Source: a virus
Direction: 5' to 3' (one strand)
DNA: 41,409 bases
Virus record (IMG/VR): IMGVR_UViG_3300030329_003131
Location: 1 to 41,409 of that record
Below the pieces are notes generated by a model. The model was not told where the DNA came from, did not search any database, and saw only the letters and a program-made list of their open reading frames with translations. The translations under genes and the position numbers were made by a program. Below are positions 17,996 to 25,145 of this stretch, in pieces (position 1 is the stretch's first letter; every line of letters begins with the position of its first letter).

Positions 17996-18498
17996 TACCC
18001 GGTCAATCCTTCAGTGGGAAATTCCATCTGAGCGCGATCCGCAAGCTCTTCGGCACTGCCAAAATTCATGCCTTGGAGTGTCATCTGCCGCGATGAAATA
18101 GAATTACCCTCATGCCACCTGCGTAACCACGCCTTGGCGTGGGGTCCATTGCCAGAGGGATCTCCATCCTTGTCTGTAACCGAAGATGGAGGCACTGGCT
18201 CAAAGCCCTCTTCGTGAATGACGCTGCCAAACGCAGCTACCACACTCGATGGATTGGGAACCTTTTTCTTTTTAACGCCGGGCCTTTCCTGCCCAACTGC
18301 ATTGGGATTGTAACCGGAGGATTGAGACAGCTTCTGCACGATCTGTGCTTGTAATTCTGGGCTGGCTTTTTCCAAGATTCCAATCAACTGAGATGCAGTC
18401 TCGTCCGCATTTGGAGCTACTGCCGGAACTGGCGCAGTGTCTTCCGCTACGGTTACCGAAATCGGCTCTACAGCCTCGGTCTTTTTCTGATTAGCCAT
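17995..18498 (-). CDS. 167-aa protein of unknown function
   Basis: It starts MANQKKTEAVEPISV. Residues 1-35 are Ala/Pro/Val-rich and probably disordered, 36-62 form a helix (ASQLIGILEKASPELQAQIVQKL), and a basic KKKK patch follows near 77. The C-terminal half is mixed. No domain is recognised. It is the first gene after the hairpin that follows the capsid genes, and it overlaps the 74-aa gene start by one base. Virion or assembly roles are possible. Confidence 0.7.
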   Translation of the reverse strand: MANQKKTEAVEPISVTVAEDTAPVPAVAPNADETASQLIGILEKASPELQAQIVQKLSQSSGYNPNAVGQERPGVKKKKVPNPSSVVAAFGSVIHEEGFEPVPPSSVTDKDGDPSGNGPHAKAWLRRWHEGNSISSRQMTLQGMNFGSAEELADRAQMEFPTEGLTG

Positions 18499-18522
18499 TA
18501 GTTCCTCTGTTTAGAGTAAAGG

Positions 18523-18564
18523 TTGCAGGTGGGTACCGTGTTCGCTGGGGGCACCCACCTGCAA
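18523..18564 (-). terminator. 12-bp-stem hairpin after the capsid decoration gene
   Basis: TTGCAGGTGGGT (18523-18534) pairs perfectly with ACCCACCTGCAA (18553-18564) around an 18-nt loop. It lies 6 bases beyond the stop of the leftward decoration gene. On the minus strand it is followed by CCTTTACTC, not a clean T-run, so it may be a partial terminator that reduces expression of genes after the capsid, or an RNA-processing or stability element. Confidence 0.65.
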
Positions 18565-18570
18565 GGTTAC

Positions 18571-19071
18571 TTAGTTGTCCAGACCATTTCTGACGAATGG
18601 GCGAGACAATTCAACGTCCGCAACGCCACTGGAAATGGCACTTGCGCCCTTCATGCCGCTAATAAAATCACCGGCTACATCTTCATCGTCTACCTCACCA
18701 GCAGTGCTGGTAAGGTAGCAGTCGCCATTGTCGGCAAAGCTCGCCGACACTTGTACAGACCCCTTGCCTTGGACCTGATACCATCCGTAGCGAGAGGCCA
18801 CCGTAGCCGCCATAGCGATGGCAATCGGGCCAATATCGTCGGCATCAGCCCTCTTTGTCGAATAATCGTCGGCATTATAGATAACTGCGTCACCGGCAAC
18901 GGTAGACGCAACGCCCTGAAGATAAATGAACTCACCATCGCCGCGATCATCGTCACCAGTATCGCTGGCCGTAACAATAGCGCCAAGCTGGTGATTCTTG
19001 ACCGTTGACACATCGGTGATGGGCTGTGCGCCGACAAAGCCGGGCTGGGTAACTTTCCAAGAAGCCGCCAT
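18571..19071 (-). CDS. Capsid decoration / head-stabilising protein
   Basis: This is a 166-residue beta-rich protein starting MAASWKVTQPGFVGAQPI, with a DTGDDDRGDGEFIYLQGVAS segment and a C-terminal VADVELSRPFVRNG. Proteins of this size and pattern, directly after the major capsid gene, are usually capsid-surface decoration proteins of aquatic phages. An RGD triplet (DDDRGDGEF) is present but may be chance. The ATG has GGAG upstream. It precedes the 12-bp hairpin at 18523-18564. Confidence 0.7.
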   Translation of the reverse strand: MAASWKVTQPGFVGAQPITDVSTVKNHQLGAIVTASDTGDDDRGDGEFIYLQGVASTVAGDAVIYNADDYSTKRADADDIGPIAIAMAATVASRYGWYQVQGKGSVQVSASFADNGDCYLTSTAGEVDDEDVAGDFISGMKGASAISSGVADVELSRPFVRNGLDN

Positions 19072-19086
19072 AGTATATGTCTCCTC

Positions 19087-20097
19087 TTAGGCCGCAGTCA
19101 TGGCTGTAGAACGTCCCAGCCGTGCGCGGTGATTGGTGGTCAACTGCATTCCAGCAACCACAAACGCAACCTTTGCAAGCTGGTTTGACGGTTTCTCAAA
19201 TGGAGTCTTGGCGAAGTTCATGCCAGCCTGAACCTTGAGTTTTAGAAACTTCTTGTTGATAAAGTACATCTCCGATGCGGGAGCATCGCGGTCAGGAACA
19301 ATAGACGCGCCACGGAAGGTCGGGTTACGACCATCCACGCCCACGCGACCACCAACCGTGGTCCTCAAATGCCCGGTACCCTCGAAAATCTCCTCATAGT
19401 TACCATACAAATCATAGTTGGTAAAAATGATGTCAGGCGATTCGTTACCTTCCGTGCAAAGGTTCCACATATCGCCCATCTTGGCAACGCCGTCATAGAT
19501 ATCGCCATTGGTTTTCGTAAGGAAATTAGTGGCAAGAGCCGTGCTGTCGGTCTGGTTGGCCCACCACGTATGCTCCGACGCTGTAGAGGTGATGCCACCA
19601 AGAGCGCCAATCCCGTTCTGGCCCTTCGCACCCGCAGTAAGAATGTCCTGCAAGCCCAACATCGACTTGCCACTCTGGGCGCTGAAGATTTGAGAGTTAG
19701 CCGTGTCAAAAGCACCCTGCATCGCCTGCGTGGTTTTAGCTTCGATGAGCTTAATAGCCCGATCAGAAGCCCGGTTTTCCATCTCCTCGACATGGGAGAT
19801 CACGATGGGTACCGCGAGGTACGACCAATCGTAGATGGCGGCGGTGATACCGTCGATGCGATCCGTTGCCAGAACATCGTAGGTGTCGAACCACTGACCA
19901 CCCTGAAGTGCGTACATGAGATCCTCTTGGATCTGCTTGCCGCCGTTCTCGGTTTCGATCATACCAGACTTGCGGAACTCGCCAAGGGTCGGATATGAGT
20001 CCGAGATATTGTCGGTCAGTCTCTTGCGCTTGGCTCGCATTGTAAGCGTCCATAGCGCATCAAAACTTTCCGTAGAACTGGAATTGGGAACGGCCAT
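19087..20097 (-). CDS. Major capsid protein (HK97-type)
   Basis: This is a 336-residue protein. The C-terminal part carries the marks of this capsid family: NPTFRGASIVPDRDAPASEM followed by YFINKKFLKLKVQAGMNF, then TPFEKPSNQLAKVAFVVAGM ending LTTNHRARLGRSTAMTAA. The middle has the spine-helix region (MENRASDRAIKLIEAKTTQA). It forms the head shell. It follows the scaffold gene and precedes the decoration gene, the standard order. The GGAG site and ATG at 20097 are clear. The assignment to this role is strong; the fold is inferred from the family. Confidence 0.92.
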   Translation of the reverse strand: MAVPNSSSTESFDALWTLTMRAKRKRLTDNISDSYPTLGEFRKSGMIETENGGKQIQEDLMYALQGGQWFDTYDVLATDRIDGITAAIYDWSYLAVPIVISHVEEMENRASDRAIKLIEAKTTQAMQGAFDTANSQIFSAQSGKSMLGLQDILTAGAKGQNGIGALGGITSTASEHTWWANQTDSTALATNFLTKTNGDIYDGVAKMGDMWNLCTEGNESPDIIFTNYDLYGNYEEIFEGTGHLRTTVGGRVGVDGRNPTFRGASIVPDRDAPASEMYFINKKFLKLKVQAGMNFAKTPFEKPSNQLAKVAFVVAGMQLTTNHRARLGRSTAMTAA

Positions 20098-20122
20098 TAC
20101 CGTTACTCCTCTAAATTATGAA

Positions 20123-21076
20123 TCAGTAGCTTCTGCCCTGAAAGCCCGGTAGGGCCTCCACTTGGGCCAGAAGATCCGACTCAGACAGTGGCGCTCCGTC
20201 AGAATTGTCAGTCACCACCCCCGCACCCGCAATAGTGCGCTTGGCATCATTGCGAGCATTTCTGTCCCGTGCCTGTGCAGCAGTCTGGGATTGGTTATCA
20301 CGGCCCGATAAGAGGCCAAAAGCCTCTGTAACCGAGAATGCCTTGCCGGATGCTGGGTTACGCTGTTTCATCAGCGCGTGTATCGCATCCTTATTGGCAC
20401 CATAGAACTCATCCACAAATCCACTGCCGTGAGATTGGCGGAGTTCTTGCACCTCAGTGTCCAGTGTTCCCGCTTGCTGTTGAGCCATCATAGCGTACAT
20501 CTGCTGCATGGCAGTAGCTGCGTTCTTCTGAAAAGCCTGAAGTTGCTCCATCTGTTCGCCAAACTTACGACTCACGATCTGATCCATCACATCAATAGAT
20601 GCTTCATCGCCGGGCGTGTAACCATCCGCAGAACGTATATTCTGCTTCAGGTCGTGGTACGGGTCATTCGATTCGGGTCCGTGGATGGCCTCCCTGACTG
20701 CGCTCCCCACCTGCTGGGCCGTATTGTTGTTCTGCTGCGAGGCAGCCTGTACAGCCCTGATCTGGTTTTGAAGCTCGGAGACTTGCCGGTCAGATGCGGC
20801 CTGACGACTACGCATCCACGCTTGTGCTGACTTCCACTCCTCTGGAAGCGAATTAGTATCCCTCTGCAAGAGATCCTGCGGAGAGATTTGGGACAGATCC
20901 GCACTTCCATTCCCGCTTGTCGCCTCAAACTGAGTATTCGCCGCTGCGGGGCCGTTCGTACCCTCATCGGAATCTACATCTACAAGGTCTGCGCCGAGGT
21001 CGAATCCCCCGCCAGCCTCTCCCGATGTTGCTTGGCTTTCCTCGTCCAACGCGCCACTGGGCGTTAGTTCGGTCAT
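20123..21076 (-). CDS. Scaffolding protein
   Basis: This is a 317-residue, highly acidic and Gln-rich protein. The N-terminus is disordered and acidic (LGADLVDVDSDEGTNG). Long helices follow (SDRQVSELQNQIRAVQAASQ, FGEQMEQLQAFQKNAATAMQ). The C-terminus is basic (NARNDAKRTIAG) before a short end. Scaffolds have this composition and sit immediately upstream of the capsid gene, as here. It would template procapsid assembly and then leave. No protease domain is seen. Confidence 0.85.
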   Translation of the reverse strand: MTELTPSGALDEESQATSGEAGGGFDLGADLVDVDSDEGTNGPAAANTQFEATSGNGSADLSQISPQDLLQRDTNSLPEEWKSAQAWMRSRQAASDRQVSELQNQIRAVQAASQQNNNTAQQVGSAVREAIHGPESNDPYHDLKQNIRSADGYTPGDEASIDVMDQIVSRKFGEQMEQLQAFQKNAATAMQQMYAMMAQQQAGTLDTEVQELRQSHGSGFVDEFYGANKDAIHALMKQRNPASGKAFSVTEAFGLLSGRDNQSQTAAQARDRNARNDAKRTIAGAGVVTDNSDGAPLSESDLLAQVEALPGFQGRSY

Positions 21077-21082
21077 CTGTGG

Positions 21083-21499
21083 TTACTCCTTTGCATCGTC
21101 TGGAGAGGATATCCATTCTGCGGCAGGAAGCGAGTCTTTATCCGTCCCCGGCAGAATTTCAATGTCCTTATCCAAAGCAGATAGTGCCGGTGCATGGTCA
21201 TCGGCGCGGTAACATCGTGACCCTCCCACCGGATCGGAGGATTCAATTACGCCGTATTTCTTTAATAATGCTTGCTTATGGGATCTGGACTCAACCACTT
21301 CTCCAAAACATGGCTCATACTTCCCATACATAGAAGAGTTAGTAGGGTGTATGAAGTTGGTTGTATTCCAAAGCCTCATTGCTTTCTGGTTACACTCAGG
21401 ACAGTCAAGAGTGTTTACTATAGACTTCTTGCTGGTAAAGCAATGCTCCCAACTATAATTACACTTTTCGCACTTAAAGTCAATAAGGGTTACAGACAT
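21083..21499 (-). CDS. 138-aa zinc-ribbon protein
   Basis: The N-terminus has two CxxC pairs, CEKC (residues 10-13) and CPEC (33-36), in an FmdB-like zinc-ribbon setting (FKCEKCNYSWEHCF, LDCPECNQKA). The C-terminal part includes SHKQALLKKYGVIESSDPVG, seen in proteins encoded between portal and scaffold genes of related phages. It is coupled to the 46-aa gene upstream (TAATG). The function is unknown; a metal-binding head-assembly factor is a fair guess. Confidence 0.75.
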   Translation of the reverse strand: MSVTLIDFKCEKCNYSWEHCFTSKKSIVNTLDCPECNQKAMRLWNTTNFIHPTNSSMYGKYEPCFGEVVESRSHKQALLKKYGVIESSDPVGGSRCYRADDHAPALSALDKDIEILPGTDKDSLPAAEWISSPDDAKE

Positions 21500-21639
21500 T
21501 ATTTCTTCTCCGACTCCCTATTGAGCCTTGAAAATTCTTCCAGTGATTTTACCGGCCTTCCTTTATGTTTTAGCCTAATCCGCACTTTGGGCCTATCCTT
21601 AGCCGGAGTTTTGTGGGGTTCCTTTTGTAAGGTATTCAC
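21499..21639 (-). CDS. 46-aa basic peptide between portal and zinc-ribbon genes
   Basis: The GTG start at 21639 lies 18 bases after the portal stop. The stop overlaps the next ATG (TAATG). The product is strongly basic (KDRPKVRIRLKHKGRPVKS) with a C-terminal amphipathic helix (LEEFSRLNRESEKK), suggesting nucleic-acid contact. It is below usual gene-calling length. The coupling and coding-like composition support it; no family is known. The symmetric element at 21641-21656 sits right before the start and contains the only purine-rich ribosome-binding candidate. Confidence 0.6.
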   Translation of the reverse strand: MNTLQKEPHKTPAKDRPKVRIRLKHKGRPVKSLEEFSRLNRESEKK

Positions 21640-21640
21640 T

Positions 21641-21656
21641 TTGAACCACCGTTCAA
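21641..21656. promoter_or_regulatory. TTGAAC-CACC-GTTCAA palindrome, site 1
   Basis: This is a perfect 6-bp inverted repeat with a 4-bp centre, between the portal stop and the 46-aa start. The same arms occur at 32472-32489 and 40279-40295. On the minus-strand transcript the loop is GGTG, close to the GTG start, so it could act as an RNA hairpin hiding the start region or as a DNA operator. Confidence 0.6.
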
Positions 21657-21657
21657 T

Positions 21658-23742
21658 TTAGTTTTGGTCGGGGTTAGCTACAGCCCCGCTCTGGGAAATC
21701 TTCTGAGCATCTGACCTAACTTTATTGATTGTTCCCGATGCCATTTCCATAGCTGGATTTCCCCCGCTCCCGTTAGCCCCTGCCGCATCCTGCATGGACG
21801 GAACAGACTTGCCGCCACCACCAGTGGCTTGTTGTTGTAGTATCTGTTGGTGCATCTGGATGTGTTGCTGTACCATCTGGATGACCTGCTGCTGCATCGG
21901 TTGAGGCAACTGCATAAATGACTGGTCTTCCTGTATGGATGGATGGGCCTGAATGTGGAGGCGATGGTTTTGATTGGGCAGCACCTGAGCTATCTGGGCG
22001 CTTCCAAGCATTATAGAAGCAATCATGGTCTGGTTTTCCAGTTGGGCAGCCCGTATAGCCTCTTCATTTACAGCCATACCCAGTATCTTCTCTTGATTAG
22101 GCACCCGGAAGCTGCGAAGGATCATCTTGATAACCTCTTCGCGGTTCACCTCTGGTAGCTGTATTAGGTAATTAACCAGCGCCAGAGTCTCCTCTCTCTC
22201 TAATTGCTCGGTGAGAGGCTGCATAGACCCCGGAACAACATTGACCTTAAACCGACTCTTGAAGATATCGGCGGTTACAGCCTGAATGACCGGATCGTTC
22301 TCATCTTTCCCCATGTTAACTAAAAAATCTTCGGGGGTATATCTTTCATCCGCCATTATTCTCAATGTATTATGGGCGACAGTTTTGAAGACATCCGCTA
22401 TGGCAGATTGCATCCATTCGCGGTTCAGTTGCCCAAAACCAGCGATGAGGGAGGATTCAGTTGCCGTCCTCGCAGGACCGCCGCCCAATGCCATCTGGGA
22501 AACCTGAAGAATCTGCTCTTCGTAGTTCCTCATATCAGACTCAAGGCCAAGCTGGTCTGGGGGCAGCGCATCCATGGGCATACCCCTAAAAGCACTGTTG
22601 GGATCTTCAACCCATGCAACTACCCCATCTTCACCCTCTCTAATACGATCTTCAAGGCCCTCATTGCGTTCTCGCTCTTGTCTGCGGCCCAGAATAATCC
22701 TCGCACCCCTCTTAACATGGTCTACTCGCCTACTGACCGACTCTGTGATTACCAACTGAGAGTCTTCAACATACGCCATGGGCGGCAACCCATAAAAAGC
22801 CTCTCCCGGCATATCCATGCGTAGTGGGATATACGGGAATCCTCCTTTTACGATGTAACCGCCCGTAGGCGTAAAGTTACCCGTTAATAGAGATCGTCCA
22901 GTCTGAGGGTCTACGCCCTCGGTTTCGGTTTCACCATCCAAGAAGGGGTGAGGGATCGACTCTATGGGCTGGTGTACGCCCTGTGCAAAAGTGTGGCGCA
23001 TACGATGAGTTCGGTCATGTATCTCCCACAACATCGTCATCTTGCGGTTACCGACTGACTCCTTTAGCGCCTCAACCTCATCATTATTGCCAAGGGGAGA
23101 TCCACCCATGTCCTTCAACATATCTTCATCCATGTCATCAAATCCGATTGGGTTGATTTTGTTGCGATTATCAAACCTCGGATCATTCTTCACAAACTCA
23201 ACAGGCACCATAATCTTCTCAATAACATACTCAGCGTATGCGAGGCCCTGCGGAGGACAATTTGGATCTACAAAGATATTAAAGGGGGATATTCTACGGA
23301 CAAACGGCATATCCTCGGCCATTGCGTCATTGGCTATATAAGGGGATATATTATCATCCCCAGCCGGGTTGTGGCCCATTTTGAGCCACCCCACATAGCA
23401 ATAGAGAGAATCAAAGGTCTGCTGACGCACTTCCGGCATAACATTCATCATGTCGAATGCACTATTTGCAGTTCTTTGGTAAATCTCAGCAGCAAACTCT
23501 AAATTAGAGTCTTCTACGTGAAAAAAGACTTCTGGGTACTTAAATGTAACCGAAGCCATAATTTGTCGGGTGAGGGGGTAAAACCGAGACACTTTACGAG
23601 GCTTAACTTTGCCAAGCTGGAGATCCTTAAACTCAAGCGCATACGCCTTGAGTAACCTTCTCCATAGCCTGTGTTTGGGTTCGTAAAACTTCTTACAAGC
23701 CTCAATTTGATTGTGCCAGTACGTAGTGTCTTTAGTGTTCAT
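21658..23742 (-). CDS. Portal protein
   Basis: This is a 694-residue portal of the large, P22-like kind. It opens with helices (WHNQIEACKKFYEPKHRLWR) and has a central conserved area (SPFNIFVDPNCPPQGLAYAE), the typical MDMPGEAFYGLPPMAYVEDS segment, and a Gln-rich helical C-terminal barrel (QQQVIQMVQQHIQMHQQILQ). Twelve copies would form the DNA channel at one head vertex. It directly follows the large terminase gene (4-base overlap), the standard packaging-module order. The length fits short-tailed phages. Confidence 0.9.
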   Translation of the reverse strand: MNTKDTTYWHNQIEACKKFYEPKHRLWRRLLKAYALEFKDLQLGKVKPRKVSRFYPLTRQIMASVTFKYPEVFFHVEDSNLEFAAEIYQRTANSAFDMMNVMPEVRQQTFDSLYCYVGWLKMGHNPAGDDNISPYIANDAMAEDMPFVRRISPFNIFVDPNCPPQGLAYAEYVIEKIMVPVEFVKNDPRFDNRNKINPIGFDDMDEDMLKDMGGSPLGNNDEVEALKESVGNRKMTMLWEIHDRTHRMRHTFAQGVHQPIESIPHPFLDGETETEGVDPQTGRSLLTGNFTPTGGYIVKGGFPYIPLRMDMPGEAFYGLPPMAYVEDSQLVITESVSRRVDHVKRGARIILGRRQERERNEGLEDRIREGEDGVVAWVEDPNSAFRGMPMDALPPDQLGLESDMRNYEEQILQVSQMALGGGPARTATESSLIAGFGQLNREWMQSAIADVFKTVAHNTLRIMADERYTPEDFLVNMGKDENDPVIQAVTADIFKSRFKVNVVPGSMQPLTEQLEREETLALVNYLIQLPEVNREEVIKMILRSFRVPNQEKILGMAVNEEAIRAAQLENQTMIASIMLGSAQIAQVLPNQNHRLHIQAHPSIQEDQSFMQLPQPMQQQVIQMVQQHIQMHQQILQQQATGGGGKSVPSMQDAAGANGSGGNPAMEMASGTINKVRSDAQKISQSGAVANPDQN

Positions 23743-25145
23743 ATAAACTGGCTCGCCTTAAATTGCTCACGGAGGCCCTTTAGTACATTGTCTGCCTGAA
23801 AATTCACTATCTCAGGCTCTATGGGCTTCTCGTAGGGTTTCCACGCATGAAGAGCAACGTAGCGCCACTCATCAGCACAATGGTCTTCGGCCCTTGTATC
23901 CAAGTCCTCGGCATTATTGTGGGCGCGTGGTAACTGAGGGACGGTACGAATAAAGTTCTCGTTCCATCCACCGTCAAATATGTGGAAGTTCTTTCTGTAA
24001 AGCAAATCCTTGCAAACTCGCCAGCCAGCAATCCTATCGTTATTGGCCTTAACAAGATAGAGGTCTTCGTCTGTAAAAAAGTCTGATGGTGCGCGGGAGT
24101 ATGCTTCGGACAGTCTTCTTGTAACCCACATAGAAGGGTCGCTAAAAATAGCCTCTGGTAACCGGCCCTGAGTGAAGGGACAGGTTTCTATAAGATCACG
24201 AACTCCTCTGGCGTGTTCCGTGGCCGTTGCGTCCGCCTGATAGTACTCAGCAATACGAATAAGCCTATCGTCAAAATCCCGAGTGTACAGCCCAAAACTT
24301 GTAGGACTCGCTTCCCCATAATCCAACCCTCCGTAAATGGGCCAATCTGCTGGAATATCAAATGGCTCTATGTGAAGAGACTTATCATCCCACATTCCAA
24401 AATATTGACCAACAAAAGCATCCCAATCCCCATCCAGCCATGCTTTTACTAACTGCTCGTCACCATGAGCCTGAGAACGTAACCGGCCCTCGTAACCGGG
24501 GTCGTTGGTTACAAGTATCTTGTTGTCGGTTACACGGGAGGGTATAAACATCCGAGTCATATCAGATATATCATCCACGATAATCTTATGACCCTTTTTC
24601 CCCTCTCCCTCAATGTCAAAATACTTCTTAACGACCTGATGGCCCACTCCACCGGGGTTGCCAGTGCTTCTTATCCGCTTATTGGGTACATTGGCCGCAC
24701 TTCTCAAGCAAGCCTTCATCATGTGGTAGTGTTTAAGGTTGCTCCATGTGGGAAGCTCATCAAACCCAATCCAAGTATACTGGTGACCGATATACTTGTC
24801 TGCATCTACCTCCGACTCCATGTGGCGTAACCGGAGGAAGGCCCCGTTGGGGAAGTGCCAAGTCTTGGTGCCTACGCGGTACTCTGATCCGGGGAACATC
24901 CCATAAAAAAGCTCCTTGCTCCTCATTTCTATTTCTTCAAGGTCAGGGAAGTTCTTGCGAAACAGAATGCCGCGCCATGCACTCCCGTACTCGGTTACAT
25001 CTGAAGCAAAGTCTCCAAGTAGAAAATCCGACTTGCCTCCACCTCGCGCTCCGCCAAAAAATAGCTCATCCACAAACCCCGCCGTACGTATCGCGGCCTC
25101 TTGTGGGCCAGATTGGGGGGTCCAAGTGGATTCTGGGTTAATCAT
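23739..25145 (-). CDS. terL: Terminase large subunit
   Basis: This is a 468-residue packaging motor. The ATPase domain has Walker A (GGARGGGKSD, residues 31-40) and Walker B with catalytic Glu (TWIGFDE, about 124-130), followed by the coupling region (RIRSTGNPGGVGHQVVKKYF). The nuclease domain has the first metal-binding Asp in IYGGLDYGEASPTSFG and late acidic residues in NNAEDLDTRAEDHCADEWRY. It cuts concatemers and pumps DNA through the portal. The start overlaps the polyvalent gene stop by 8 bases, and the stop overlaps the portal start by 4. Confidence 0.93.
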   Translation of the reverse strand: MINPESTWTPQSGPQEAAIRTAGFVDELFFGGARGGGKSDFLLGDFASDVTEYGSAWRGILFRKNFPDLEEIEMRSKELFYGMFPGSEYRVGTKTWHFPNGAFLRLRHMESEVDADKYIGHQYTWIGFDELPTWSNLKHYHMMKACLRSAANVPNKRIRSTGNPGGVGHQVVKKYFDIEGEGKKGHKIIVDDISDMTRMFIPSRVTDNKILVTNDPGYEGRLRSQAHGDEQLVKAWLDGDWDAFVGQYFGMWDDKSLHIEPFDIPADWPIYGGLDYGEASPTSFGLYTRDFDDRLIRIAEYYQADATATEHARGVRDLIETCPFTQGRLPEAIFSDPSMWVTRRLSEAYSRAPSDFFTDEDLYLVKANNDRIAGWRVCKDLLYRKNFHIFDGGWNENFIRTVPQLPRAHNNAEDLDTRAEDHCADEWRYVALHAWKPYEKPIEPEIVNFQADNVLKGLREQFKASQFI

